Positions 26,900-36,188 are shown, numbered from the stretch's first letter. The stretch: DNA of 64,000 nt from Pseudomonas mucoides (GCF_015461845.1 NZ_JACOPW010000002.1:248001-312000); one strand, 5' to 3'. Program-made: numbers and translations. The notes: generated by a model from the letters alone, not told the origin.

Positions 26900-27646
26900 C
26901 TACTGCATGTTCATGCCGCCGTTGACCGAGAAGTCGGCACCCGTGCTGTAACCCGACTCGCCGGACGCCAGCCAGGCCACGATCGAGGCGATTTCTTCGG
27001 GTTGACCGAGGCGCCCGACCGGTGTGGACGCAATCATGGTGTCGAGAATGTCCGGGCGGATGGCCGCGGTCATGCTGGTCTGGATATAGCCTGGCGAAAC
27101 GGTGTTGACGGTCACGCCCTTGCCGGACACTTCCCGGGCCAGTGCCATGGTGAAACCATGGATGCCGGCTTTGGCCGCGCAGTAATTGGTCTGGCCGAAC
27201 TGGCCACGCTGACCGTTGATCGAGGAGATGTTGATGACCCGTCCCCATCCCTTGGCCAACATCCCTTCGATCACCTGCTTGGTGGTGTTGAACAAGCCGC
27301 TGAGATTAGTGCCGATCACGGCGTTCCAGTCTTCGGGGGTGAGTTTGCGAAAGGAGGCATCGCGAGTGATTCCGGCGTTGTTGACCAGCACATCGACCGG
27401 TCCGAATTGCTCCCGCGCGCCCTCAAAGGCCTTTCGCGTTGATTCCCAATCGGTGATGTCGCCATAGATGCATTCGAACGGATAACCCGCTACCAACTGA
27501 GCGGCGATCCAATCGTTCTTGCGGGCTGAATCAGCGCTGCAACCCACAATGACCTTGAATCCCTCGGTGTACAGGCGTCGGCTGATTGCCGTACCAATCC
27601 CACCCATACCACCGGTGACCAACGCAATACGACCAAGCGACTTCAT
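26900..27646 (-). CDS. phbB: Acetoacetyl-CoA reductase (NADPH)
   Basis: A 248-residue short-chain dehydrogenase reducing acetoacetyl-CoA to (R)-3-hydroxybutyryl-CoA, the monomer for PhaC. The glycine motif is TGGMGGIGT, the active site has the Ser in NISSINGQ and Tyr-x-x-x-Lys in YCAAK, and GQFGQTNY is typical of PhaB/PhbB. ATG 27646 follows AGGGAAG. It is divergent from the AraC-type regulator. The beta-ketothiolase that would supply acetoacetyl-CoA is not in the window. Confidence 0.92.
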   Translation of the reverse strand: MKSLGRIALVTGGMGGIGTAISRRLYTEGFKVIVGCSADSARKNDWIAAQLVAGYPFECIYGDITDWESTRKAFEGAREQFGPVDVLVNNAGITRDASFRKLTPEDWNAVIGTNLSGLFNTTKQVIEGMLAKGWGRVINISSINGQRGQFGQTNYCAAKAGIHGFTMALAREVSGKGVTVNTVSPGYIQTSMTAAIRPDILDTMIASTPVGRLGQPEEIASIVAWLASGESGYSTGADFSVNGGMNMQ

Positions 27647-27863
27647 AGATTGCTTCCCTTTTATTTTTTGCGCTGCAAGATGGGAAGATTGTTCGGTATT
27701 GGCGGGGTGTGCGGAAGTGTTGGGAGGTGACTGTCTGGTGTCCATAGGTGCCATGCAGGTGTTTTCGGATCACTGGCAGTCAATGACCTTTACCGGTACC
27801 GGGATCAATTCATGGCATTGAACGGTCGGTTACTCTTTGATTCAACGTAGATCAGTCATGGCT

Positions 27864-27880
27864 CCGGACAGGATGTCCGG
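27864..27880. promoter_or_regulatory. Inverted repeat in the phbB-regulator intergenic region
   Basis: CCGGAC-AGGAT-GTCCGG is a perfect 6-bp dyad 23 bases before the AraC-type gene. It is a possible operator for autoregulation or a small hairpin in the leader. Confidence 0.35.
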
Positions 27881-27903
27881 TTCCACAGGTCAGTGAGGAC
27901 CCC

Positions 27904-28941
27904 ATGTACAGAATGAGTTCAGGCTATGCCAACGTGTTGGTCAATACGCTTTCGGCCGAAGGACTGGATGTTGCCAGCCTGTGTCGGGAAGCCGGACTGG
28001 ACATGCAGATCGCGAACACGCCCGGGGCGCTTTGCGAGCGAAGGGTGATCTATCGGTTGTGGCAACTGGCCGCCCAGGCCAGCGGTGATCCGGACATCGG
28101 CTTGAAGGCCTACGGGCACTTTCATCCGGGCAGTTTTCAAATCGTCGGTTACACCATGATGTCGAGCCTCAACCTCAAACGGGCGCTGGAGCGCCTGGTG
28201 CGCTTCAGCCCATTGATCGGTAACGGGTTCAGTCTGTTTTTTGTTCCGGAGCAGCAGCATTACCGGCTCGCCTCGCTCGATCATCAACAGTCCGGTTCCA
28301 TCAAGCCCCGTCAGTATGCCGATGCCGGGTTGGCTTCTTTGCTCGGCTTCTGCCGTTGGCTGGGCGGTGGCAAGTTACCGCAACCCTTGAGCGTCGAGTT
28401 CAGTTACCCCGAACCGAAAGACATTTCCGTGCATCAACGGCTTTTTGATTGCGACCTGACTTTTGGTTCGGCCTACGACAGCATTCTGTTTGACGGGCAG
28501 GAGCTGCTGCGACCATTGAGTATGGCCAATGAGGCCTTAGCGGTATTGCATGACAGTTTTGCCGAGACGCAATTGGATCTGCTGTTCGGCTTGTCCATTA
28601 CCGGCAGGATTCGGGCGCTGATTACCGAGCGATTGAGCCATGGACAGGGGCAATGCGACATGGAATCGATCGCTGCCGCCTTGAACATCAGTAAGCGCAC
28701 GCTGCAACGGGCCCTGGAAAAAGACGGGACGCAATTCAAGGACGTGCAGAACGCTGTGCGCCGGCAATTGGCCGATTTCTACCTGCGCCATTCTCACTTC
28801 AACATGAAGCATGTCGCGTACCTCCTTGGTTTTCATGACCACAGCAGCTTCAACAAAGCGTGCAGCCGATGGTTTGGCATGACCCCGGGCCAGTATCGGG
28901 CTGACGAGTCGTTCGAGATGGAAGAAGCCGCGCCCGTCTGA
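27904..28941 (+). CDS. AraC-family transcriptional regulator of the PHB locus (PhbR-like)
   Basis: A 345-residue regulator with an N-terminal arabinose-binding-like/OruR-type domain (about residues 20-200) and a C-terminal AraC DNA-binding domain (from about residue 235). The two helix-turn-helix motifs are around AALNISKRTLQRAL and VAYLLGFHDHSSFNKACSRWFGMTPGQYR. Divergent orientation from phbB matches PhbR, the activator of phbBAC in some pseudomonads. The ligand is unknown. Confidence 0.85.
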   Translation: MYRMSSGYANVLVNTLSAEGLDVASLCREAGLDMQIANTPGALCERRVIYRLWQLAAQASGDPDIGLKAYGHFHPGSFQIVGYTMMSSLNLKRALERLVRFSPLIGNGFSLFFVPEQQHYRLASLDHQQSGSIKPRQYADAGLASLLGFCRWLGGGKLPQPLSVEFSYPEPKDISVHQRLFDCDLTFGSAYDSILFDGQELLRPLSMANEALAVLHDSFAETQLDLLFGLSITGRIRALITERLSHGQGQCDMESIAAALNISKRTLQRALEKDGTQFKDVQNAVRRQLADFYLRHSHFNMKHVAYLLGFHDHSSFNKACSRWFGMTPGQYRADESFEMEEAAPV

Positions 28942-28966
28942 CGCGCTTCTCGCCAACCACTCAGCG

Positions 28967-31402
28967 TTATGTCACCGGCGGTTTCTTCGCGCCTTTTTTG
29001 CCCTTGGCAGGGGGGCGTACCGGATTCTTGACCTTGGCGACGGGCGTCGGTTGTGGGGGCTCCGCGGCGAGTATCTGCACGATCGGCTCAGGCGTCATGA
29101 CCGGGACCGGTGCTGCGATGACATCGTCTTCAGCGGCTGGCTGGGTCAGGATGAAACCAGGCAGCGGGACGTCGAGCAGTGCGTGCAGTTCACACCATAA
29201 CGCGTTATGGGTGCCGCTGATCAACAGTTCCGGCAACAAATTGGCGACGGCCGCCAGCACTTGTTGGCGTTCCTCAACCTCGACAAGCATCAAGGACAGG
29301 CTGTTAAGGCTTTCTTGCGGGTGAGTGGCGACCAGCAGTTTTTGTAGGCGCAACGTTTCGCGCAGGTCCAACGGCTGGGCACTGTAGTCCTGGAGCAATA
29401 CCTGTAATTGCTGGATCAACCGTTCGACGATTTCCTTGCCAGGCTCGTCGCTGTCGCGGTCCAGCAGAAACAGGATCCGTACCAAGGCTTCCATCAGACC
29501 GCCCAGGGGCAGCGCGTCCTGAAGACGATCGATCAAGACCTTGTCGTGCTGCTCGGCGTGCGCCTGCAGATCTCGCCCAGGCGCATTGCCGGCGAGGCTA
29601 TTGAGTACGCCATATACGCCATAGAAACACATTTCCTGTGCTGCATCACGCAGGTCTCGATAGCCGTTCAAGGCGTCCTGCACCTGGTTGGAAAACAGTT
29701 CCTGCCAGACCAGCAACGGGTTGTTCTGGCTGGCGGGGTGACGATCCTTGTTCACTTGAGCAGCACTGCCTGCCAGCCACCACAGCGCCGGGTTCAAACT
29801 GCTCCAGGCCACTTGCTGCTGATGGAAAGGGTGGGTCCGGCGCAGCATTTCGGCGCTCGGTTCGTTGATCAGCTGGCGCAACCACGGGCGTATGAATTCG
29901 TCGTACACGCCATTGTTGATTGTGGACGCGCGCTGGACCAGCGCAAATTCCCGATCGTCATCACGGGGCGGCTGCACCTGGCCATGGATGTCGGCGATCC
30001 GCCGGCGTTCGAAACGCACGGCATACGGCGTCGCCGAATTCTCCGGCAGGTCTTCGATCAGCATCTCATACAGCCCGGCCGACAGCGCATTGATCGCATC
30101 GACCGCACCGAGCAATTCACGGTGTTCACGCCGCGCCACTTCACCGGACACGAAGATGCCCAGGTGACCGATGCTCGCGTGTCGCAGGTACACGATGGTG
30201 CGCCCGGCATTTTGCAACGCGAGATCGCTGGGATAGACGTCGGTGATCCAGTCCAGTGCCTGCTGCGGGGAGGTGATGTTGTCGCCATACGAACAGAACA
30301 CCACCACCGGCGCTTCGATCAGCTTGAGGTCAAGCCCGGTGCTCTTGCGACCGAGGCCACCAGACAGCCGATTGCCGATGAACAGGTCGTCGACAATCAT
30401 CTCGATCTCTTCGCCATTGAGCAGGGTCGGGCTGCCCCACCAGCGTTCGAAATCCAGAAAGCGTGCGGCCTCGCTGTCGACTTCACTGAACAGGTGGTAG
30501 TACTTGCCCCAATACGTATTGGCCGGGTCCAGGCTTTCGAAGTTGCTGACCAGCCAGGTACCGTCGAAACGGCCATTACCGAGGTCGCTACCGAGGCGTG
30601 CCATCCAGCCACCGCCTAGCAAACCACCGGTGTAGCGCATCGGATTGCGGCCATTGACACCGGCCCAATACGATAACGGCGCACCATTGACGATGATCAA
30701 CCCCGGCAGCTCCGGTCGGGTAGCCGCCAGCCCCATCAATGCCCAACCGGCCTGGCAATTGCCAATCAGCACGGGGTTGGCGCTGTCCGGATGGCGGGCG
30801 CTGACGACCTCGATGAACTTCGCTTGGGCGTCTGTGATATCGGCAAGGGTTTGCCCTGGGCGAGGCGAGTGACTGAAGGAGATGAAGTAGGTGGGGTGGC
30901 CGGCTCTCAGGCTCTCGCCGATGACCGAATCCTGTTTGAAACCGCCGATGCCCGAGCCGTGACCGCCGCGAGGGTCAATGATGATCACGGGCTGTTTCTT
31001 ACTGTCGATCGGTTGCCCTGGGCCGCCGAGGATTTGCAACAACGAATAGTTGACTGGACGGGGCAGGGCTTCCCCGGCGACCAGCGTTTCATGATTGAAC
31101 TTGAGCAGCAGCGGATACCCGGCGCGTTCGTGGGCCAGGGTGTTGTCGCCGCGCTGACGCAAGGTATCCCAGAACAGCACGCTGCGTTGACCAAGGTCCG
31201 TGAAGTATTCCTGCCAGTCAGCAGGCGTTGGCTGCCGGAGTTGCCCAAGGCTTAAAGGCGCGAAGGTTTTTGCCTGGCGCTTCTGTACGGCGTCGAGGAC
31301 GTTGCGGGTATTAAGGCGTTGCAGATGATTGAGGTGTTCGAACAAGCCAGCGGGTTCGGAGAATTTTTCATCTTGCAGCGCAATATTTAATTCCTGACCC
31401 AT
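28967..31402 (-). CDS. DUF3141 protein, PhaC-like alpha/beta hydrolase
   Basis: A large 811-residue cytoplasmic protein. The N-terminal half resembles PHA synthases and alpha/beta hydrolases, with IIDPRGGHGSGIGGF near residue 145 and the nucleophile-elbow-like GNCQAGWAL near residue 213, where the central residue is Gln-Ala rather than a clear Ser or Cys of PhaC type. The C-terminus is a lysine/proline/alanine tail (PPAKGKKGAKKPP) that could bind nucleic acid or granules. ATG 31402 has AGGAG six bases upstream. Its position between PHB genes and the phasin suggests a role in polymer or acyl-CoA metabolism, but the family has no settled function. Confidence 0.8.
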   Translation of the reverse strand: MGQELNIALQDEKFSEPAGLFEHLNHLQRLNTRNVLDAVQKRQAKTFAPLSLGQLRQPTPADWQEYFTDLGQRSVLFWDTLRQRGDNTLAHERAGYPLLLKFNHETLVAGEALPRPVNYSLLQILGGPGQPIDSKKQPVIIIDPRGGHGSGIGGFKQDSVIGESLRAGHPTYFISFSHSPRPGQTLADITDAQAKFIEVVSARHPDSANPVLIGNCQAGWALMGLAATRPELPGLIIVNGAPLSYWAGVNGRNPMRYTGGLLGGGWMARLGSDLGNGRFDGTWLVSNFESLDPANTYWGKYYHLFSEVDSEAARFLDFERWWGSPTLLNGEEIEMIVDDLFIGNRLSGGLGRKSTGLDLKLIEAPVVVFCSYGDNITSPQQALDWITDVYPSDLALQNAGRTIVYLRHASIGHLGIFVSGEVARREHRELLGAVDAINALSAGLYEMLIEDLPENSATPYAVRFERRRIADIHGQVQPPRDDDREFALVQRASTINNGVYDEFIRPWLRQLINEPSAEMLRRTHPFHQQQVAWSSLNPALWWLAGSAAQVNKDRHPASQNNPLLVWQELFSNQVQDALNGYRDLRDAAQEMCFYGVYGVLNSLAGNAPGRDLQAHAEQHDKVLIDRLQDALPLGGLMEALVRILFLLDRDSDEPGKEIVERLIQQLQVLLQDYSAQPLDLRETLRLQKLLVATHPQESLNSLSLMLVEVEERQQVLAAVANLLPELLISGTHNALWCELHALLDVPLPGFILTQPAAEDDVIAAPVPVMTPEPIVQILAAEPPQPTPVAKVKNPVRPPAKGKKGAKKPPVT

Positions 31403-31524
31403 CGTAATCTCCTGACGCGGTGCATGGGGGCCGGCCCGTCTGAACCCTTTGGTTAAAGAGCGCTAGCCTGGCCGTTCGATGAGCAGGAGTCTACAGCGTA
31501 TAAGGAGGGCTTTAGCAAAGTATA

Positions 31525-31576
31525 TTTTGCACTGCACAAAATAGGCGTTGCCAAATGGTTTTGTGCACTGCAATAT
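31525..31576. promoter_or_regulatory. Pair of inverted TGCACTGCA sites before the phasin gene, likely PhaR operator
   Basis: TTTTGCACTGCACAAAA (31525-31541) and TTTTGTGCACTGCAATA (31559-31575) are near-inverted copies. TGC/GCA-rich sites of this kind bind PhaR ahead of phasin genes in other bacteria. They lie 82-132 bases upstream of the phasin start. Confidence 0.7.
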
Positions 31577-31656
31577 CAAGGCTAGCGCGATGACTGGCCG
31601 GATCGCTATCGCGTCCTCAGGCCCATCAGGGCCTTCCAGTACCAGGAGATTCAAGC

Positions 31657-32226
31657 ATGTCTTTTTTCAATACGGAAAAACTGCAAACCGCTCAGAAAGC
31701 CAACCTCGATCTTTTGCAGCAAATCAGCGGCAAAGTCTTCGCCAGCGTTGAACAGCTCAGCCAGTTGCAGTTCAAGGCACTGCGCGACTCCACCGAAGAG
31801 CACTTCGAAGGCGTTCGCAAGCTGCTGGCCGTCCGTGATCCACAAGGTTTCGCCGATCTGCAGGCTTCTTTCACCCAGCCGAGCGCGCAGGCCGAACGTC
31901 TGGCCGAGTTCAATCGTCAGGTTCAAGCACTGATCGTCGGTACTCAGTCGGACATCGCCAAATTGACTTCGAGTCAGGTCGAAGCGGGCACCCAACAGGT
32001 GCAAGAGTTCGTTGAAACCATCGGCAAGAATGCACCGGCCGGCTCCGAACCCGTTGTGGCAGCGTTCAAGTCGAGCCTGGCGAATGCCGGTACCGTGTTC
32101 GAAAGCGCACAGAAAGCCGTAAAACAGGCTGCCGATGTGGCTCAGAGCAATTTCGACGCAGCGACTGCCGCGGCCACCAAAGCGGCCCCGGAAGCAAGCG
32201 CCAAGGCTACCAGCGGTAACAAGTAA
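31657..32226 (+). CDS. phaP: Phasin (polyhydroxyalkanoate granule protein)
   Basis: A 189-residue amphipathic helical protein that coats polymer granules. The phasin_2 domain runs over residues 1-110 (MSFFNTEKLQTAQKANLDLL), and the C-terminus is an alanine/lysine-rich PhaF-like tail. It is preceded by the candidate PhaR operator and followed by a terminator shared with convergent phaR. Granule size and number would depend on it. Confidence 0.92.
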   Translation: MSFFNTEKLQTAQKANLDLLQQISGKVFASVEQLSQLQFKALRDSTEEHFEGVRKLLAVRDPQGFADLQASFTQPSAQAERLAEFNRQVQALIVGTQSDIAKLTSSQVEAGTQQVQEFVETIGKNAPAGSEPVVAAFKSSLANAGTVFESAQKAVKQAADVAQSNFDAATAAATKAAPEASAKATSGNK

Positions 32227-32248
32227 GTCACGTCAAGCAAGCGGCGCC

Positions 32249-32286
32249 AATGGCGATGGGTTTATTCCCCATCGCCATTTTTTTTC
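32249..32286. terminator. Bidirectional terminator between phaP and phaR
   Basis: AATGGCGATGGG pairs with CCCATCGCCATT, followed by a run of T on the plus strand. The phaR stop lies inside the hairpin. Confidence 0.85.
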
Positions 32287-32774
32287 GGCCCGTTATCGGT
32301 GCCGGGCTTACCGCCGAACATGCCAAACAGGTTCTGGGTATTGAGGTACAACGCCTTGGACTGGTCGACATACTGGCGCATCAGGTCCTGCATCACCGGG
32401 GCCTGTTGATGCATGAAGTCGCTCCAGGCTTCGGACGACTGCGCGCCGGTCTGGGACTGAACGTCGATTACGGTCTGAATGCTCTTGTCCAGGTAACTGC
32501 CGAGTACACCCTGGTAAGGGCCGTAGAACTGGATAATCCCCATCAGCATTTCGGTAGTGAAGATCGGCTCACCGCCGCTTTCAGCTTCCAGAATCACTTG
32601 CAGCAGGATGCTGCGCGTCAAGTCCTCGCCGCTCTTGGCATCGACCACCTGAAAGGCAATTTTGTCGACCACCAATTGCCGTATGTCCGCCAGTGTTAAA
32701 TGACTGCTGGTGTGGGTGTCATACAGTCGGCGATTGGGGTACTTCTTGATCAGGCGGGGGGAGGTATCAGTCAT
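32262..32774 (-). CDS. phaR: Polyhydroxyalkanoate synthesis repressor PhaR
   Basis: A 170-residue regulator that binds DNA upstream of phaP and polymer granules, releasing phasin expression when granules form. The conserved DNA-binding N-terminus is LIKKYPNRRLYDTHTSSHLTLADIRQLV, followed by the PHB-accumulation domain (LLQVILEAESGG and MGIIQFYGPYQGVLGSYLD). ATG 32774 begins the conserved domain directly. It is convergent to phaP. Confidence 0.93.
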   Translation of the reverse strand: MTDTSPRLIKKYPNRRLYDTHTSSHLTLADIRQLVVDKIAFQVVDAKSGEDLTRSILLQVILEAESGGEPIFTTEMLMGIIQFYGPYQGVLGSYLDKSIQTVIDVQSQTGAQSSEAWSDFMHQQAPVMQDLMRQYVDQSKALYLNTQNLFGMFGGKPGTDNGPKKNGDGE

Positions 32775-32834
32775 GCGGGGCGTCTCGCGGCGGGCCTGGT
32801 TTGTAGGCATCTTAACCTACATTGGTGGTCTTCA

Positions 32835-32938
32835 GGCCGCCATCGCGGGCAAGCCCGCTCCCACAGTATTCTCTGTTGTTCACAAATTCTGCATTCAAAG
32901 AAGAACCCTGTGGGAGCGGGCTTGCCCGCGATGAGGCC
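32835..32938. repeat. REP pair (inverted)
   Basis: GCCATCGCGGGCAAGCCCGC and its inverted GTGGGAGCGGGCTTGCCCGCGAT at 32910-32932 are the GGGCAAGCCCGC variant of the Pseudomonas REP. They lie between phaR and the OprD porin. Confidence 0.85.
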
Positions 32939-33019
32939 CTCCAGCACATCGAAGATTCCCAAGTCGTAAAAAGGGGAGCCCGCCGGTAGCGTACCCCCCC
33001 TCAGAGAAATTGAATCGGC

Positions 33020-34288
33020 TTACCAGATCGGCAAGGTGTAGCTGACGATCAGGCGGTTTTCATCCAGATCGTTGCCAAAGTTGGTCGAGCGAACCGTCGC
33101 ATTACGCCATTTCACGCCGACATTCTTCAGCGGCCCGCTCTGCACGACATAACCGATGTCGGTATCCCGTTCCCATTCCTTGCCTTCCGGACGGTTGCCA
33201 CCCAGATCGATATTATCGCCGGTGAGGTAGCGGGTCATGAAGGTCAGGCCCGGAACGCCGATGGCTGCAAAGTTGTAGTCGTAGCGCGCCTGCCAGGACT
33301 TTTCGTCCTTGCTGGCGAAGTCGCCGATTTGCACGAAGTTCACCAGGAAGGCGTCGGTGCCGTTGATGTAGGCGTAGCCGGTGTCGCCGCTCATGCCTTG
33401 ATAGCCCAGGCCCAACGCATGCCCGCCAAGGTTGTAGGTGAACATCGCGCCAATGGCATTGTTATCGACATTGCTGCCACCATCGTCCGTGGAGCGGGCG
33501 AAGCGCAGATCCGTCTTCAGCGACTGGCCGGTTGTGACCGGCAACACGTAGGTCAGGTTGACCAGGTGCTGGCTGTAGAAGTTGTCGAGGTGACCGTAGC
33601 TGTAGCCGGTGGCGAGGTTGCTGGTCCATTTGTAGTTCAGGCTGGCGAAATCGAAGCTGTCGCTATCGACATGACGTGTGGTGATGCCCTTGGCGCCAGT
33701 GCGGGTGATGCCCATGTCCTCGTAGTTCGAGGAGTCGCGCTGATTGACCTGCGTCAGTCGCCCGGCATCCACGGTCAAGCCTTCGAGTTCCAGCGAGGTC
33801 AACTGACCGCCCTTGAAGGTTTGTGGCAACAGCCGTGAATCGTTGGCCAGTACCGTTGGCAGTTTCGGCAGCAACGTGCCGAGTTTCAGCGTACTTTTTG
33901 AGGCGCGCACTTTGGCGGTCAGTCCCAGTTCGCCATACTCGTCCTGCGCACCTTGGCTCGTGTCGCGGTGGCGTTTCAACAGGCCAGAGCCTGCCCGATC
34001 AGGGCTGGAATCGAGCTTGACGCCGACCAGTCCGATCGCATCGAATCCCACGCCAATCAACCCTTCGGTGAATCCCGATTCATAGCGCAGCAGGAAACCC
34101 TGTGCCCATTCCTCCTGTTTGGATTGCGCAGCGTTGTCCTGGCGATAGTCACGGTTGAAATAGAAGTTGCGCAGCTCAAGGCTGGCCTTGCTGTCTTTGA
34201 CAAAGTCAGCAGCGGCGGGGGCCGAGAGGCTGATGACGCCGCCGGATAGCAACAGTCGGGTAGCGAGGATGCGGGTGTTGCGGTCCAT
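33020..34288 (-). CDS. OprD-family outer-membrane porin
   Basis: A 422-residue beta-barrel channel. It has a signal peptide of about 27 residues (cleavage near APAAA-DFV) and the OprD hallmarks LELRNFYFNRDYR and EEWAQGFLLRYESGFTEG at the N-terminus, ending in a terminal aromatic (IW). It carries small carboxylates or amino acids across the outer membrane. It ends the minus-strand run of acyl-CoA genes, so its substrate is probably the acid they use. Confidence 0.9.
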   Translation of the reverse strand: MDRNTRILATRLLLSGGVISLSAPAAADFVKDSKASLELRNFYFNRDYRQDNAAQSKQEEWAQGFLLRYESGFTEGLIGVGFDAIGLVGVKLDSSPDRAGSGLLKRHRDTSQGAQDEYGELGLTAKVRASKSTLKLGTLLPKLPTVLANDSRLLPQTFKGGQLTSLELEGLTVDAGRLTQVNQRDSSNYEDMGITRTGAKGITTRHVDSDSFDFASLNYKWTSNLATGYSYGHLDNFYSQHLVNLTYVLPVTTGQSLKTDLRFARSTDDGGSNVDNNAIGAMFTYNLGGHALGLGYQGMSGDTGYAYINGTDAFLVNFVQIGDFASKDEKSWQARYDYNFAAIGVPGLTFMTRYLTGDNIDLGGNRPEGKEWERDTDIGYVVQSGPLKNVGVKWRNATVRSTNFGNDLDENRLIVSYTLPIW

Positions 34289-34330
34289 GGTGAAGCCCCT
34301 TTATTTTTATTATGGAAAGACAGGTCCCGC

Positions 34331-34353
34331 GGCCCTCGCCAGGTGGGCGAGGG
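34331..34353 (-). terminator. GC hairpin between the dehydrogenase and porin genes
   Basis: GCCCTCGCC-acctg-GGCGAGGGC-type stem, about 50 bases downstream of the acyl-CoA dehydrogenase stop. It has no T run after it on the minus strand, so it may be a leader structure for the porin. Confidence 0.4.
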
Positions 34354-34415
34354 CTTATCAATAAAAAACGCGAACGCCAAAAGAGAGGAGCGTGGCGCCG
34401 CGTGCGGTTCAATCG

Positions 34416-36188
34416 TTAGAACTGTTCGGCGCAAAGGCCAAACAAGGAGGCACTGCCCGCGCGGATGGATTGCTCCAGACTCAAAATGCGTGGCAGCAGG
34501 CGATGGATATAGAAGTCGGCGGTGGCGATTTTCGCGCCATAAAACCCTTCGTCTTCGGGCAGCTTTTGCTTGGCAACCTGTGCCATGCGCGCCCAAAGCC
34601 AGGCGTAGGCGACGTAACCGAACAGGTGCAAATACTCCACCGAAGCGGCGCCGACTTCGTTGCGGTTGGTCGCGGCCTGATCCTGTAGCCAGTCGCTCAG
34701 GTCTTCCAGACGCTGCACGGCATCGAGCAGTTGAGCGCAGTAGGGCGCATCAGGCTGATCGGCGAAATGACGAATCTCGCTGGTGAACTGGCGCAGCGCG
34801 AAGCCTTTGTCGGCGAGCACTTTGCGTCCGAGCAGGTCCAGGGCCTGAATGCCGTTGGTGCCTTCGTAGATCTGCGCGATGCGCACGTCACGGACCAATT
34901 GTTCCTGGCCCCATTCGCGGATGTAGCCATGGCCGCCGAACACTTGCTGGCCGTTAATGCAGCTTTCGAGGCCGGTGTCGGTGAAGAACGCCTTGGCCAC
35001 CGGAGTGAGCAGCGCAACCAGGGTTTGCGCGCTGTCGCGTTCCTTGGCGTCATCGGAAAACTTCGCCAGGTCCAGTTGCTGCCCGACATAGCTGGCAAAC
35101 GCACGGCCACCTTCAGTCATGGCTTTCATGCTCAGCAGCATGCGGCGCACGTCGGGGTGAACGATGATCGGGTCGGCCACTTTGTCCGCAGCAATGGCAC
35201 CCGTCGGCGCGCGGCTCTGCACACGTTCGCGTGCATAGGTGACAGCGCTCTGATAGGACGCTTCGGCGCAGCCAATGCCTTGAATGCCGATGGACAAGCG
35301 CTCGTAGTTCATCATGGTGAACATCGCCGCCAGGCCTTTGTTGGGCTCGCCGACCAACCAACCGCTGGCGCCGTCGAAGTTCATCACGCAGGTGGCCGAA
35401 GCCTTGATACCCATCTTGTGTTCGATCGAACCGCAACTTACGGCGTTGGCATCGCCGAGGGAACCGTCGGCATTGACCAGCACTTTGGGCACGACGAACA
35501 GCGAGATGCCTTTCGGCCCCGCCGGTGCGTCCGGCAATTTGGCCAGCACCAGATGGACAATGTTTTCGGTCAGGTCCTGATCGCCACCGGTGATAAAGAT
35601 CTTGCTGCCGGTGATGCTGAAGCTGCCGTCGGCCTGAGGTTCGGCGCGGGTGCGGATGATCCCCAGATCGGTGCCGGCGTGGGCTTCGGTCAGGCACATG
35701 GAACCGGCCCAGCGGCCTTCGTACATCGGCGGCAGGTAGAGCTTTTTCAAGGTGTCGCTGGCGTGGGCATCCAGCGCCAGGCAGGCACCGGAACTCAACG
35801 CTGAATAGAGTGCAAAGCTTGAGTTGGCGCCATAGAGCATTTCTTCGAACTGCACGGCGAGCATCTTCGGCATGCCCATGCCGCCGAAATCGGCGCTACC
35901 GGAAAGACCCACCCAGCCGCCTTCGATGTAGGTGGCATAAGCCTGTTTGAAACCGATTGGCGTGCTGACCTGGCCATCGACCCACTGGGCGCCTTCCTCG
36001 TCGCCGCTGCGATTCAATGGCGCAATCAGGTGCGAGGTGACTTTGGCCGCCTCCTCAAGAATCGCGTCAGCGGTGGCGGCGTCGACGCTGTCAGCCAGGG
36101 CTGGCAGGCGTGCCCACAGTGCCGGGGCGTCGAATACTTCATGCAAGACAAAGCGCATGTCGCGCAGCGGGGCGTTGAATTCGGGCAT
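34416..36188 (-). CDS. Acyl-CoA dehydrogenase with C-terminal extension
   Basis: A 590-residue FAD flavoprotein of the long acyl-CoA dehydrogenase branch. The flavin-contact regions are MCLTEAHAGTD and FSITGSKIFITGGDQ near residues 160-200. The catalytic-base region is near IYEGTNGIQALDL at about residue 440, and a further C-terminal domain follows. It oxidises an acyl-CoA to enoyl-CoA with transfer to ETF. ATG 36188 has GAGG nine bases upstream. Neighbouring synthetase and symporter genes suggest a short or branched acid as substrate. Confidence 0.9.
   Translation of the reverse strand: MPEFNAPLRDMRFVLHEVFDAPALWARLPALADSVDAATADAILEEAAKVTSHLIAPLNRSGDEEGAQWVDGQVSTPIGFKQAYATYIEGGWVGLSGSADFGGMGMPKMLAVQFEEMLYGANSSFALYSALSSGACLALDAHASDTLKKLYLPPMYEGRWAGSMCLTEAHAGTDLGIIRTRAEPQADGSFSITGSKIFITGGDQDLTENIVHLVLAKLPDAPAGPKGISLFVVPKVLVNADGSLGDANAVSCGSIEHKMGIKASATCVMNFDGASGWLVGEPNKGLAAMFTMMNYERLSIGIQGIGCAEASYQSAVTYARERVQSRAPTGAIAADKVADPIIVHPDVRRMLLSMKAMTEGGRAFASYVGQQLDLAKFSDDAKERDSAQTLVALLTPVAKAFFTDTGLESCINGQQVFGGHGYIREWGQEQLVRDVRIAQIYEGTNGIQALDLLGRKVLADKGFALRQFTSEIRHFADQPDAPYCAQLLDAVQRLEDLSDWLQDQAATNRNEVGAASVEYLHLFGYVAYAWLWARMAQVAKQKLPEDEGFYGAKIATADFYIHRLLPRILSLEQSIRAGSASLFGLCAEQF

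Noticed and set aside
29408-30619. 403-codon plus-strand open frame
   Set aside because: Shadow of the DUF3141 gene, which has a strong ribosome site and recognisable motifs.
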